Source: DALYDD01 sp046049705 (GTDB lineage: Bacteria; Patescibacteriota; Minisyncoccia; Phycocordibacterales; CAIZLB01). From it: a stretch of 8,315 nucleotides of DNA. Positions within the stretch are counted from its first letter, which is position 1. Every line of letters starts with the position of its first letter. Position numbers and translations under genes: made by a program. The DNA lies in contig JBJOQZ010000063.1 in assembly GCA_046049705.1 (NCBI GenBank), forward strand, positions 1 through 8,315, given 5' to 3'. This document shows, one piece after another, positions 1-4,026 of this stretch. Under the pieces are notes generated by a model that was given only the letters and a program-made list of their open reading frames with translations, was not told the DNA's origin and ran no database searches.

Positions 1-1
1 A

Positions 2-235
2 TATTGCAAGTTGGCAAAAGAATATTTTAATCAACACCAGGTCGCTTATCAAGAATTCGACGTCGCTGCAGATATCGAAAAGAGAAAAGAGATGGTAGAC
101 AAGAGCGGTCAGCTTGGAGTACCTGTAATCGATATCAATGGTCAGATTGTCGTAGGATTCGATGAAGAAACTATCGCATCTCTGCTCACTGAAACATCTG
201 TTGATACTTCATCGGCACCAGAAGCTACTGCATAG
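2..235 (+). CDS. Glutaredoxin/NrdH-like thiol-redox protein, C-terminal part (5' end outside window)
   Basis: The reading frame is open to the left edge and its first visible residues are Y-C-K, which fits the end of a glutaredoxin C-P-Y-C active site; the first cysteine lies outside the window. The rest matches the fold: the cis-proline segment GVPVIDINGQ, then GFDEE at the end of the domain, and a Ser/Thr/Ala-rich tail that is probably disordered. The family reduces disulfides or mixed disulfides in the cytoplasm, and short NrdH/YruB-like members often serve ribonucleotide reductase or general thiol repair. An in-frame TTG at 11 is not the likely start, because active-site codons lie upstream of it. 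The FKBP gene follows after 27 bp on the same strand. The family call is solid; the exact substrate cannot be told. Confidence 0.85.
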   Translation, partial: YCKLAKEYFNQHQVAYQEFDVAADIEKRKEMVDKSGQLGVPVIDINGQIVVGFDEETIASLLTETSVDTSSAPEATA

Positions 236-249
236 TCAGATTTTATTAG

Positions 250-255
250 TTATAT
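250..255 (+). promoter_or_regulatory. Possible -10 hexamer (TTATAT) for the FKBP gene
   Basis: TTATAT ends 7 nt before the ATG at 263, in the 27-bp gap after the glutaredoxin stop. No convincing -35 hexamer is seen 16-18 nt upstream and there is no Shine-Dalgarno sequence. The spacing would put the transcription start at or next to the ATG, so the mRNA may be leaderless. Because the gap is so AT-rich, a chance match is possible, and co-transcription with the upstream gene is an alternative. Confidence 0.35.
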
Positions 256-262
256 ATTTAAA

Positions 263-739
263 ATGAATAAAAAAGTTGTTTCAACTATTGCGATAGTTGT
301 TGTAGTGGTTGCACTGATCTCGTTTGCCTCTTTTATGAGACCAAATACATCAGCTGCACCAGCGAGCGTTACAGAAGGTATTAATACTATTTCTAATCAA
401 ATGAATACAGAAGAAACAAATAAAGTTGAAGGTGTGGCTGCAAACGGAGATGTCGTCTTTGTTCACTACACAGGTAAATTGGAAGATGGTAAGGTATTTG
501 ATAGCTCAATCCCAAGAGGTGAACCTTTTGCTTTTATCCTTGGTGCCGGTATGGTAATTCCAGGATGGGAAAAAGGATTGCTTGGCATGAAGATTGGTGA
601 AAAGAAGACACTTACTATTGCACCTGAAGATGCATACGGTACGACAGGTGTGAAGCATCCTCAGACTGGCGAAGTGATTATCCCAGCAAATGCCACTTTG
701 ATTTTTGATGTCGAGTTGGTAGATATCAAACGACAGTAG
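263..739 (+). CDS. Membrane-anchored FKBP-type peptidyl-prolyl cis-trans isomerase
   Basis: This 158-residue protein should speed proline isomerisation during folding of proteins outside the cytoplasmic membrane. Residues 5-24 form one hydrophobic segment after a short lysine-containing N terminus (signal anchor, no lipobox). A Ser/Thr/Asn-rich linker to about residue 60 follows, then one FKBP domain (61-156). The usual active-site residues are all visible: Y69 in HYTG, F79-D80 in VFDSS, F89, V98-I99, W102, Y125 in AYG and F148 in IFDVEL. The loop between AYG and IPANATL is some residues longer than in FKBP12 and includes KHPQTGE. The ATG at 263 is chosen because it gives a proper signal anchor. 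No Shine-Dalgarno is present. A strong hairpin terminator follows 36 bp after the stop. The family assignment is near certain; the client proteins are unknown. Confidence 0.95.
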   Translation: MNKKVVSTIAIVVVVVALISFASFMRPNTSAAPASVTEGINTISNQMNTEETNKVEGVAANGDVVFVHYTGKLEDGKVFDSSIPRGEPFAFILGAGMVIPGWEKGLLGMKIGEKKTLTIAPEDAYGTTGVKHPQTGEVIIPANATLIFDVELVDIKRQ

Positions 740-774
740 GCCAATATATAAGTCTGAATAAAATCAGATAGTTG

Positions 775-804
775 AAAGGCTCGCCACACTGTGGCGAGCC
801 TTTT
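775..804 (+). terminator. Intrinsic terminator after the FKBP gene, possibly used from both sides
   Basis: A perfect inverted repeat of 14 bp per arm (775-788 with 790-803), with GC-rich core GGCTCGCCACA, is followed by TTTT. Realistically the central few bases form the loop. The arm begins with AAA, so the minus-strand transcript also ends its hairpin with UUU. That suits a site shared with the possible convergent small gene at 825-998. Confidence 0.9.
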
Positions 805-824
805 GTAGGTGAAGGTCAAGATGC

Positions 825-998
825 TCAGGGTAAGATTTCGTAATTCGGATTTACTCCGCCTGGAAACGAAGGGTCTATCTTATATCTGTACCAACCTGAA
901 AAAGGTTGGCATGAGGTATAGGTAGATCCAGTGCATGTTTGCATTCGCTCTTTTTTGCGATGCCACAATGCGGAGATTAATCGTAAAAGACGTTTCAT
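825..998 (-). CDS. Possible small basic protein of 57 residues, function unknown
   Basis: An ATG at 998 (minus strand) opens a 57-residue frame that stops at 825-827. The first 20 residues are basic and partly amphipathic (MKRLLRLISALWHRKKER). The second half is rich in aromatic residues, proline and glycine, with two cysteines (C22, C30) and segments such as GWYRYKIDP and FPGGVNPNYEILP. It converges with the FKBP gene, and the hairpin at 775-804 lies between the two stops, as expected for a real transcription unit. A possible -10 (CATAAT, 1019-1024 on the complement) lies 20 nt upstream. An in-frame stop shortly before the ATG rules out a longer gene. I recognise no family. The protein-like composition of the C-terminal half and the gene arrangement favour coding, but a chance frame remains possible. 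Confidence 0.4.
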   Translation of the reverse strand: MKRLLRLISALWHRKKERMQTCTGSTYTSCQPFSGWYRYKIDPSFPGGVNPNYEILP

Positions 999-1126
999 CA
1001 AATGTTTGGGTTCAGGTGATTATGTGGCGGAAAAACAGGATTGTTTGCTTCCACAAATATGGTATCTTAGAGCAGTAACATTGGTCAATATGATATTCAT
1101 TTTGATTTTGTATACAAACAGCTATC
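999..1126. other. Intergenic region upstream of tRNA-Arg
   Basis: AT-rich spacer without a credible gene; plus-strand and minus-strand frames running through it continue into the tRNA and have no protein character. It should hold the promoter of tRNA-Arg and, on the other strand, that of the possible 57-residue gene. No strong hairpin was found. Confidence 0.5.
1111..1116 (+). promoter_or_regulatory. Candidate -10 hexamer (TATACA) for tRNA-Arg
   Basis: TATACA matches TATAAT at five of six positions and ends 10 nt before the tRNA 5' end, so any 5' leader would be only a few bases long. No good -35 hexamer stands 16-18 nt upstream; TTGGTC at 1081-1086 is too far away. TATGAT at 1089-1094 is an alternative that would leave a longer leader for RNase P. 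Confidence 0.35.
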
Positions 1127-1198
1127 GCCCCCGTAGTTAAATGGATATAACTGCCCCGTCCTAAGGGGTAATTGTAGGTTCGATTCCTGCCGAGGGCA
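1127..1198 (+). tRNA. tRNA-Arg, anticodon CCT
   Basis: A full cloverleaf can be drawn. The acceptor arm is 1127-1133 with 1191-1197, with one C-A mismatch at the fifth pair. The D stem is GTTA/TAAC with an AATGGATA loop containing GG. The anticodon stem is GCCCC/GGGGT, and its loop GTCCTAA puts CCT at 1160-1162, reading AGG. The variable loop has four bases. The T stem is GTAGG/CCTGC with loop TTCGATT, and the discriminator is A1198. CCA is not encoded; the gene continues ACA. G at position 32 of the anticodon loop is unusual, since a pyrimidine is normal there. The 3' end of the gene is copied 164 bp downstream. Confidence 0.93.
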
Positions 1199-1202
1199 CA
1201 GA
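1181..1202 (+). repeat. Direct repeat copy 1: 3' end of tRNA-Arg
   Basis: These 22 bases run from the T loop through the acceptor 3' strand into the flank (start CGATTCCTGC, end GGGCACAGA). They recur exactly at 1345-1366. The bases just outside differ on both sides, so the exact match is bounded at 22. Confidence 0.95.
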
Positions 1203-1236
1203 TTTGAGCAAACGAAGTGTAGCGAAAAGCTGTGCC
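1195..1236 (+). other. Stem-loop spanning the tRNA-Arg 3' end
   Basis: GGCACAG (1195-1201) can pair with CTGTGCC (1230-1236), a 7-bp stem using the last tRNA bases. There is no T-run after it, so it is not a convincing terminator. It could be a 3'-processing or competing structure. Confidence 0.4.
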
Positions 1237-1261
1237 AACGAGCAGATGCGGGGCATCTGCG

Positions 1262-1274
1262 GGCAGGAATCGAA
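1262..1274 (-). repeat. Inverted copy of the tRNA-Arg T-loop and 3' T-stem
   Basis: GGCAGGAATCGAA is the exact reverse complement of tRNA bases 1179-1191 (13 bp). Its first 11 bases (1262-1272) also complement the downstream repeat (1345-1355). In RNA it could therefore pair either with the tRNA T arm or with the downstream copy. Confidence 0.85.
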
Positions 1275-1344
1275 GCCTGATTGAGCGCAGATTATGAGCG
1301 TAGCGAAATAATATGCCCAATCAGGGTACTGGTCCTGTAAGGAC

Positions 1345-1366
1345 CGATTCCTGCCGAGGGCACAGA
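1345..1366 (+). repeat. Direct repeat copy 2: duplicate of the tRNA-Arg 3' end
   Basis: Exact 22-base copy of 1181-1202. It is preceded by the small hairpin GGTCC-TGTAA-GGACC (1331-1345) rather than by a T-stem 5' strand, so it is not a complete second tRNA. Confidence 0.95.
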
Positions 1367-1375
1367 AAGACAAGG

Positions 1376-1400
1376 AGTAAGCGACTATGTTTTTCGTATA
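1376..1400 (+). repeat. Post-tRNA element, copy A
   Basis: AGTAAG.GACT.TGTTTT followed by TATA; 21 of 25 bases match the stretch at 2834-2858 downstream of tRNA-Phe without gaps. CACAG just upstream (1362-1365 region) can nearly pair with CTATG before the T-run, so a weak tRNA terminator is one reading. Confidence 0.6.
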
Positions 1401-1404
1401 ACTT

Positions 1405-1425
1405 TAGTGCACCACATCGGCACTA
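1405..1425. promoter_or_regulatory. Short dyad TAGTGC-N9-GCACTA before the methyltransferase gene
   Basis: A 6-bp inverted repeat with a 9-bp spacer lies directly upstream of the proposed -10 of the methyltransferase gene. Its position would suit an operator or activator site, but a dyad of this size is weak evidence on its own. Confidence 0.25.
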
Positions 1426-1429
1426 TATA

Positions 1430-1438
1430 TGCTATATT
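1430..1438 (+). promoter_or_regulatory. Extended -10 (TGC-TATATT) for the methyltransferase gene
   Basis: TATATT at 1433-1438 is preceded by TGC, an extended -10 arrangement, which would explain the lack of a good -35. It ends 8 nt before the ATG at 1447, so the transcript would start at or beside that codon. It also overlaps the upstream ATG at 1429, which argues against 1429 as the start. Confidence 0.5.
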
Positions 1439-1446
1439 ATTCTCAT

Positions 1447-2400
1447 ATGATTATCCCTCCACAACCAGAATATGAACTTATTGACTCAGGAGATGAAATG
1501 AAGCTTGAGCGATATGGTAAATACACTCTAGCTCGACCTGATCCGCAGGCAATTTGGCCACGTAGATTATCGCCTCAAATTTGGGACAAGGCAGATGTAT
1601 CTTTTATGCGTGGGGGTACGGGATCAAAAGATGGTGTGAAATCAGAGAGTGCTGAAGATAAAGGAAAGTGGATTAAAAAGAAACATGATATCCCCGATGA
1701 GTGGCCTATTTCACTAGGGGGCATTCGGCTCTTTACACGCTTAACACCATTTAAGCATACGGCTATTTTTCCTGAACAATTTGATAATTGGCAATGGTCA
1801 GAACGGTTAATTAAAAAGTCTATACAAGATGGTAAGGTTCCAAAGGTACTTAATTTGTTTGGCTATACGGGCGGCGCTAGTATTGTCTGTGCAAATGCTG
1901 GGGCAGAAGTGACTCATGTAGATGCATCACGTGCTGCTATTACTTGGGCTAAAGAAAATATGCTTGAGACAGGGTTGCCGGCAGATAGTATTCGTTGGAT
2001 TCTTGAAGATGCAGTTGTGTTTGTAAGAAAAGAAATAAAAAGAGGAAATCGATACGACGCTATCATGATGGATCCGCCAGTTTTTGGTCGTGGTGCAAAG
2101 GGTGAAGTGTGGAAGATAGAACGAGATTTAGGTCCACTCCTCGAATTATGTTATGAACTTCTTTCGCAGAAACCACTTTTCTTTATTTTAAATGGATATG
2201 CATCAGGGTATTCAGCAACCGCATATGCAAACAATGTACAGCAATTACAACAAAAATTTGGCGGGGAAGTAGAAGCGGGTGAATTATTGATTGTGGAATC
2301 TGGAAATTTTCCTGGTACAGATAAAACACCAGGACCAGACCTATCAGCGTCAAAAAGATATTTACCTTGTGGTATTGTTGCACGCTGGCAGAGGAGCTAG
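1447..2400 (+). CDS. Class I SAM-dependent methyltransferase, RlmI/RlmK (COG1092)-like
   Basis: This 317-residue protein probably methylates a base in ribosomal RNA; target position not determinable. Residue numbers here count from the alternative ATG at 1429 (subtract 6 for the preferred start). The N-terminal part (8-115) has the family-like opening YELIDSGD..KLERYGKYTLARPDPQ. The Rossmann domain follows, with motif I VLNLFGYTGGAS (140-151), the acidic ribose-binding residue D165 in HVDAS, and catalytic motif IV MMDPPVFGRG (214-222), the DPP-x-F-G form of rRNA cytosine-C5 or related methylases. No PUA domain is seen at the N terminus, so it is shorter than E. coli RlmI. The ATG at 1447 is preferred over 1429 because the upstream residues MLYYSH overlap the -10 and add nothing conserved. 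The next gene starts 16 bp after the stop. Confidence 0.88.
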   Translation: MIIPPQPEYELIDSGDEMKLERYGKYTLARPDPQAIWPRRLSPQIWDKADVSFMRGGTGSKDGVKSESAEDKGKWIKKKHDIPDEWPISLGGIRLFTRLTPFKHTAIFPEQFDNWQWSERLIKKSIQDGKVPKVLNLFGYTGGASIVCANAGAEVTHVDASRAAITWAKENMLETGLPADSIRWILEDAVVFVRKEIKRGNRYDAIMMDPPVFGRGAKGEVWKIERDLGPLLELCYELLSQKPLFFILNGYASGYSATAYANNVQQLQQKFGGEVEAGELLIVESGNFPGTDKTPGPDLSASKRYLPCGIVARWQRS

Positions 2401-2403
2401 TAG

Positions 2404-2409
2404 TATATA
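2404..2409 (+). promoter_or_regulatory. Possible -10 hexamer (TATATA) for the small membrane protein
   Basis: TATATA ends 7 nt before the ATG at 2417 and lies in the 16-bp gap after the methyltransferase stop. Overlapping TAGTAT (2401-2406) stands 17 nt from TTGCAC (2378-2383), a weak -35. Read-through from the upstream gene is equally possible. Confidence 0.35.
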
Positions 2410-2416
2410 TGTACAT

Positions 2417-2704
2417 ATGGAAAAAGAACTCGAATCAATCAAGCAAGAAATGAGTGAACTAAAAGTACTACTCAAAGAAAATCATGAGATGATACTTGGT
2501 ATACATCGCCGTGCACGTATCACCATGTTGTTTAGTGTAGTGAAGTGGGCAATTATCGTAGGTATTTCAGTTGGTGCTTTTTACTATATCCAACCTTTTC
2601 TCGAAACCCTCATGAAAACATATGCAGGTATTAGTGGACTAGGGGGAGCTGGTAGTATTCCAGATCAACAAAGCATCCTTGAAATCCTTAACAATTTCAA
2701 GTAA
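2417..2704 (+). CDS. Small membrane protein with N-terminal coiled coil (95 residues), function unknown
   Basis: Residues 1-30 are a charged heptad-like helix (MEKELESIKQEMSELKVLL, then KENHEM), consistent with a coiled coil. A basic patch HRRAR precedes one hydrophobic segment at about 36-60 (LFSVVKWAIIVGISVGAFYY). The tail is Gly/Ser-rich (GISGLGGAG) and ends in a short helix. By the positive-inside rule the coiled coil should be cytoplasmic. Proteins of this build are common and uncharacterised in parcubacterial genomes; I cannot give a function. The start at 2417 is chosen because the frame upstream of it lies inside the methyltransferase gene and is not protein-like. The stop overlaps the proposed tRNA-Phe promoter. 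Confidence 0.82.
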   Translation: MEKELESIKQEMSELKVLLKENHEMILGIHRRARITMLFSVVKWAIIVGISVGAFYYIQPFLETLMKTYAGISGLGGAGSIPDQQSILEILNNFK

Positions 2705-2707
2705 TAT
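2679..2707 (+). promoter_or_regulatory. Promoter for tRNA-Phe (TTGAAA-17-TAATAT)
   Basis: TTGAAA (2679-2684) and TAATAT (2702-2707) are separated by exactly 17 bp, and each matches the sigma-70 consensus well. The -10 overlaps the TAA stop of the preceding gene. Transcription would begin near 2714, leaving a leader of about 25 nt with a hairpin before the tRNA. Confidence 0.6.
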
Positions 2708-2740
2708 AGAGCAACGCCTGCAATATGCAGGCTCCTATAT
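2704..2740 (+). other. Stem-loop abutting the tRNA-Phe 5' end
   Basis: GCCTGCA-ATA-TGCAGGC (2716-2732) forms a 7-bp stem, and ATATAG/CTATAT (2704-2709 with 2735-2740) can extend it. It ends exactly at the first tRNA base. It could help RNase P processing, or weakly terminate upstream transcription, though no T-run follows. Confidence 0.5.
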
Positions 2741-2813
2741 GCCGAGGTAGCTCAGTTGGTAGAGCATATCCCTGAAGAGGATGGGGTCGCCGGTTCGAGC
2801 CCGGCCCTCGGCA
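2741..2813 (+). tRNA. tRNA-Phe, anticodon GAA
   Basis: Complete cloverleaf: acceptor GCCGAGG/CCTCGGC (7 perfect pairs), D stem GCTC/GAGC with loop AGTTGGTA, anticodon stem TATCC/GGATG with loop CTGAAGA (GAA at 2774-2776, reading TTC/TTT), five-base variable loop GGGTC, T stem GCCGG/CCGGC with loop TTCGAGC, and discriminator A2813. CCA is not encoded; the sequence continues ACAGATTT, the same bases that follow tRNA-Arg. Confidence 0.97.
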
Positions 2814-2833
2814 CAGATTTTAACGGGCAATAA

Positions 2834-2858
2834 AGTAAGAGACTGTGTTTTCGGTATA
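2834..2858 (+). repeat. Post-tRNA element, copy B
   Basis: AGTAAGAGACTGTGTTTT followed by CGGTATA; 21 of 25 bases match 1376-1400. CACAG at 2812-2816 can pair with CTGTG at 2843-2847 just before TTTT, a weak terminator-like arrangement for tRNA-Phe. Confidence 0.6.
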
Positions 2859-3002
2859 TGAGGTACTTCATGTTTTCGAGCTAGCGTAGACAGCGAAGAA
2901 AAATATGTTTGTACCAGCAGTGCATTATATATGTAGTGTATTGTACATATTTGGTGTCTAAGGTAGTATGTGTGCGGACAAAGTCCATCTCAACATTCAC
3001 CG

Positions 3003-3008
3003 TAGATT
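3003..3008 (+). promoter_or_regulatory. Possible -10 hexamer (TAGATT) for the gene at 3016
   Basis: TAGATT ends 7 nt before the ATG at 3016, the same spacing as in the other lead genes here. No -35 is evident. It is the main reason to prefer the 3016 start over the in-frame ATG at 2968. Confidence 0.35.
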
Positions 3009-3015
3009 CAACACT

Positions 3016-3411
3016 ATGACGACTAATTCAGTAATACGTTTCCGAGCACTCCTTTTTATCAGATCTGAAAAAGAGGTGGGTAAATTTGCACTCGTAGACG
3101 AGAACCATCCGTTTGTGATGGTACATATCACTTCTCAAGAATTCGCTGATACTGCCACGGCCACCAAAGACAGGACCGGTAAGTACTTCTGGGGTGGTTC
3201 AAAATACCATACTCTGCACTTGTGTAGCGATATTCAGCATGCCGACTTGTTGGTATCTGGAGACCCTTGTGCTATTCCACCTCTCGATCCGAATGATGAG
3301 TCTGCCTTGACGTTATTTTGTGGGATATTTCCACATGAAGCAGACCCGCTCAAAGATGCGCTCTTTATCGCTTCGGCAGCCTGTGAGCTCCAGCGAGCGT
3401 ATCTCATGTAA
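3016..3411 (+). CDS. Hypothetical protein of 131 residues, family not recognised
   Basis: The sequence is protein-like (balanced composition, 396 bp open) and is followed by a strong terminator, so it is very probably a gene. It opens MTTNSVIRFRALLFIRSEKE and continues with alternating hydrophobic residues typical of a beta-rich fold (KFALVDENHPFVMVHIT), a Gly/aromatic turn (GKYFWGGSKYHTLHLC) and a helical C terminus (KDALFIASAACELQRAYL). There is no signal peptide, membrane segment, or recognisable metal or nucleotide motif, so it is probably cytoplasmic. An ATG at 2968 would add MCADKVHLNIHRRFN, which looks unlike a conserved N terminus. I propose no function. Confidence 0.75.
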   Translation: MTTNSVIRFRALLFIRSEKEVGKFALVDENHPFVMVHITSQEFADTATATKDRTGKYFWGGSKYHTLHLCSDIQHADLLVSGDPCAIPPLDPNDESALTLFCGIFPHEADPLKDALFIASAACELQRAYLM

Positions 3412-3429
3412 TGAGCTGTAGAACCACAC

Positions 3430-3463
3430 AGCCCTGTCGGATTTTATCCGACAGGGCTTGTTT
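3430..3463 (+). terminator. Intrinsic terminator after the 131-residue protein gene
   Basis: A 13-bp perfect stem (AGCCCTGTCGGAT, 3430-3442, with 3446-3458) and TTT loop are followed by TTGTTT. It starts 18 bp after the stop codon. On the minus strand no T-run follows the hairpin, so it is a weaker end for the convergent hsp20 operon. Confidence 0.92.
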
Positions 3464-3492
3464 CTATATGTATCTGGTCTACTTAAATTGGA

Positions 3493-4011
3493 TTATACCG
3501 ACTTGATCTTCAACTTCGTCTGTCGCCCTTTGTCTATACGAGGAAGTGTGATAGTGAGCATACCATCTTTTTCTGTTGCTTCAGCGCCCTCTATATCAAC
3601 TTCATGTGGCAGTGTAACAGTTCTAGAAAATGAACCCCAGTATAATTCTCGATGAAAATAGTGTTCATCTGCAATACGTGCATCCTCGGCTCGTTTACCT
3701 CGCACTGTCAAGGTGTCTCTTGACAAGGCTATGTCAAGATCTTCTTTTTTAACCCCAGGAATCATAGTGCGGATGACAAGGTTGTCAGGTGTTTGATACA
3801 TATCGATAGAAAGTTCTCCTTCATCACCTTGTTCATCTGCCCAGCTTGACCGGCTATCATTTGCAAACTGTCCGCGATTTTTTATTACACCACGCTCAAC
3901 TTTGTCTGATGAATCTTCTTCATATTCTTCTTCGTATTCGATTTCTTCCTCTTCGTATCCACCTCGTCCAGTGAGTTTATCCAAAAATGATCGTTTCTTT
4001 TTTAAGTTCAT
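3493..4011 (-). CDS. Small heat-shock protein, Hsp20/alpha-crystallin family
   Basis: This 172-residue holdase binds unfolding proteins and prevents aggregation without ATP. The N-terminal arm begins basic (MNLKKKRSFLDKLTGRGG) and continues as a Glu/Tyr-rich stretch (19-34) that is unusual for the family. The alpha-crystallin domain spans about 66-157: IDMYQTPDNLVIRTMIPGVKKEDLDI is cut by normal family landmarks, then LTVRGKR (101-107), HRELYWGSFSRTVTLP (120-135) and the signature A-T-E-K-D-G-M-L-T-I-T-L-P (145-157). LKI (167-169) near the end can serve as the short I-x-I-type tail motif used in oligomer assembly. It starts 15 bp after the protease gene and has no clear promoter or Shine-Dalgarno sequence of its own, so it is probably the last gene of the valS operon. 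Confidence 0.95.
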   Translation of the reverse strand: MNLKKKRSFLDKLTGRGGYEEEEIEYEEEYEEDSSDKVERGVIKNRGQFANDSRSSWADEQGDEGELSIDMYQTPDNLVIRTMIPGVKKEDLDIALSRDTLTVRGKRAEDARIADEHYFHRELYWGSFSRTVTLPHEVDIEGAEATEKDGMLTITLPRIDKGRQTKLKIKSV

Positions 4012-4026
4012 AGCGTATTGGGGTGT

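Larger units (their letters stand above)
1203..1366. mobile_element. 164-bp segment inserted at the tRNA-Arg 3' end, att-like direct repeats, no gene
   Basis: The segment begins right after the tRNA 3' end and finishes with a second exact copy of the last 22 bases, so the tRNA 3' end is regenerated. Inside are an 8-bp hairpin (1242-1249 with 1253-1260, loop GGG) and an inverted copy of the T-arm (GGCAGGAATCGAA, 1262-1274). The inverted copy can pair with the downstream repeat over 11 bp (1262-1272 with 1345-1355) and encloses CCTGATTG/CAATCAGG (1276-1283 with 1318-1325) and GGTCC/GGACC (1331-1335 with 1341-1345). The fold resembles a branched, tRNA-like three-way junction. The normal-looking tRNA flank (element at 1376-1400) resumes only after the second copy. 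It could be a relic or satellite of an element integrated by a tyrosine recombinase, or a tRNA-derived repeat. No integrase is in the window. Confidence 0.45.
2814..3015. other. Intergenic region after tRNA-Phe
   Basis: The region holds the post-tRNA element at 2834-2858, a near-palindrome (ATGAGGTACTTCAT, 2858-2871), a copy of the GAGC..AGCGAA motif (2878-2897), and a dyad ATATGTA-N8-TACATAT (2929-2950) that could be an operator for the gene at 3016. Apart from a possible N-terminal extension of that gene (from 2968), I see no coding sequence. Confidence 0.5.

Noticed and set aside
891..909. Hairpin CCAACC-TGAAAAA-GGTTGG as a second terminator
   Set aside because: Only 6 bp, no T-run after it, and it lies inside the possible 57-residue coding sequence.
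931..1140. Plus-strand open frame of 69 codons
   Set aside because: It runs into the tRNA-Arg gene, is Cys/Arg/Leu-rich without protein character, and opposes the better minus-strand frame at 825-998.
1203..1366. A complete second tRNA in the duplicated segment
   Set aside because: Only the T-loop and 3' acceptor side are copied; no D arm, proper anticodon arm or 5' T-stem can be drawn.
1012..1373. Two overlapping minus-strand frames across tRNA-Arg and its duplicate
   Set aside because: They translate tRNA sequence; the shared ALGRNR segments come from the two copies of the tRNA 3' end. Such frames are classic spurious gene calls.
1429..1446. ATG at 1429 as the methyltransferase start
   Set aside because: It overlaps the proposed -10 region and adds only MLYYSH, with no family similarity.
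2968..3015. ATG at 2968 as the start of the 131-residue protein
   Set aside because: The extra 16 residues look non-conserved and the -10 spacing favours 3016, but this start cannot be excluded.
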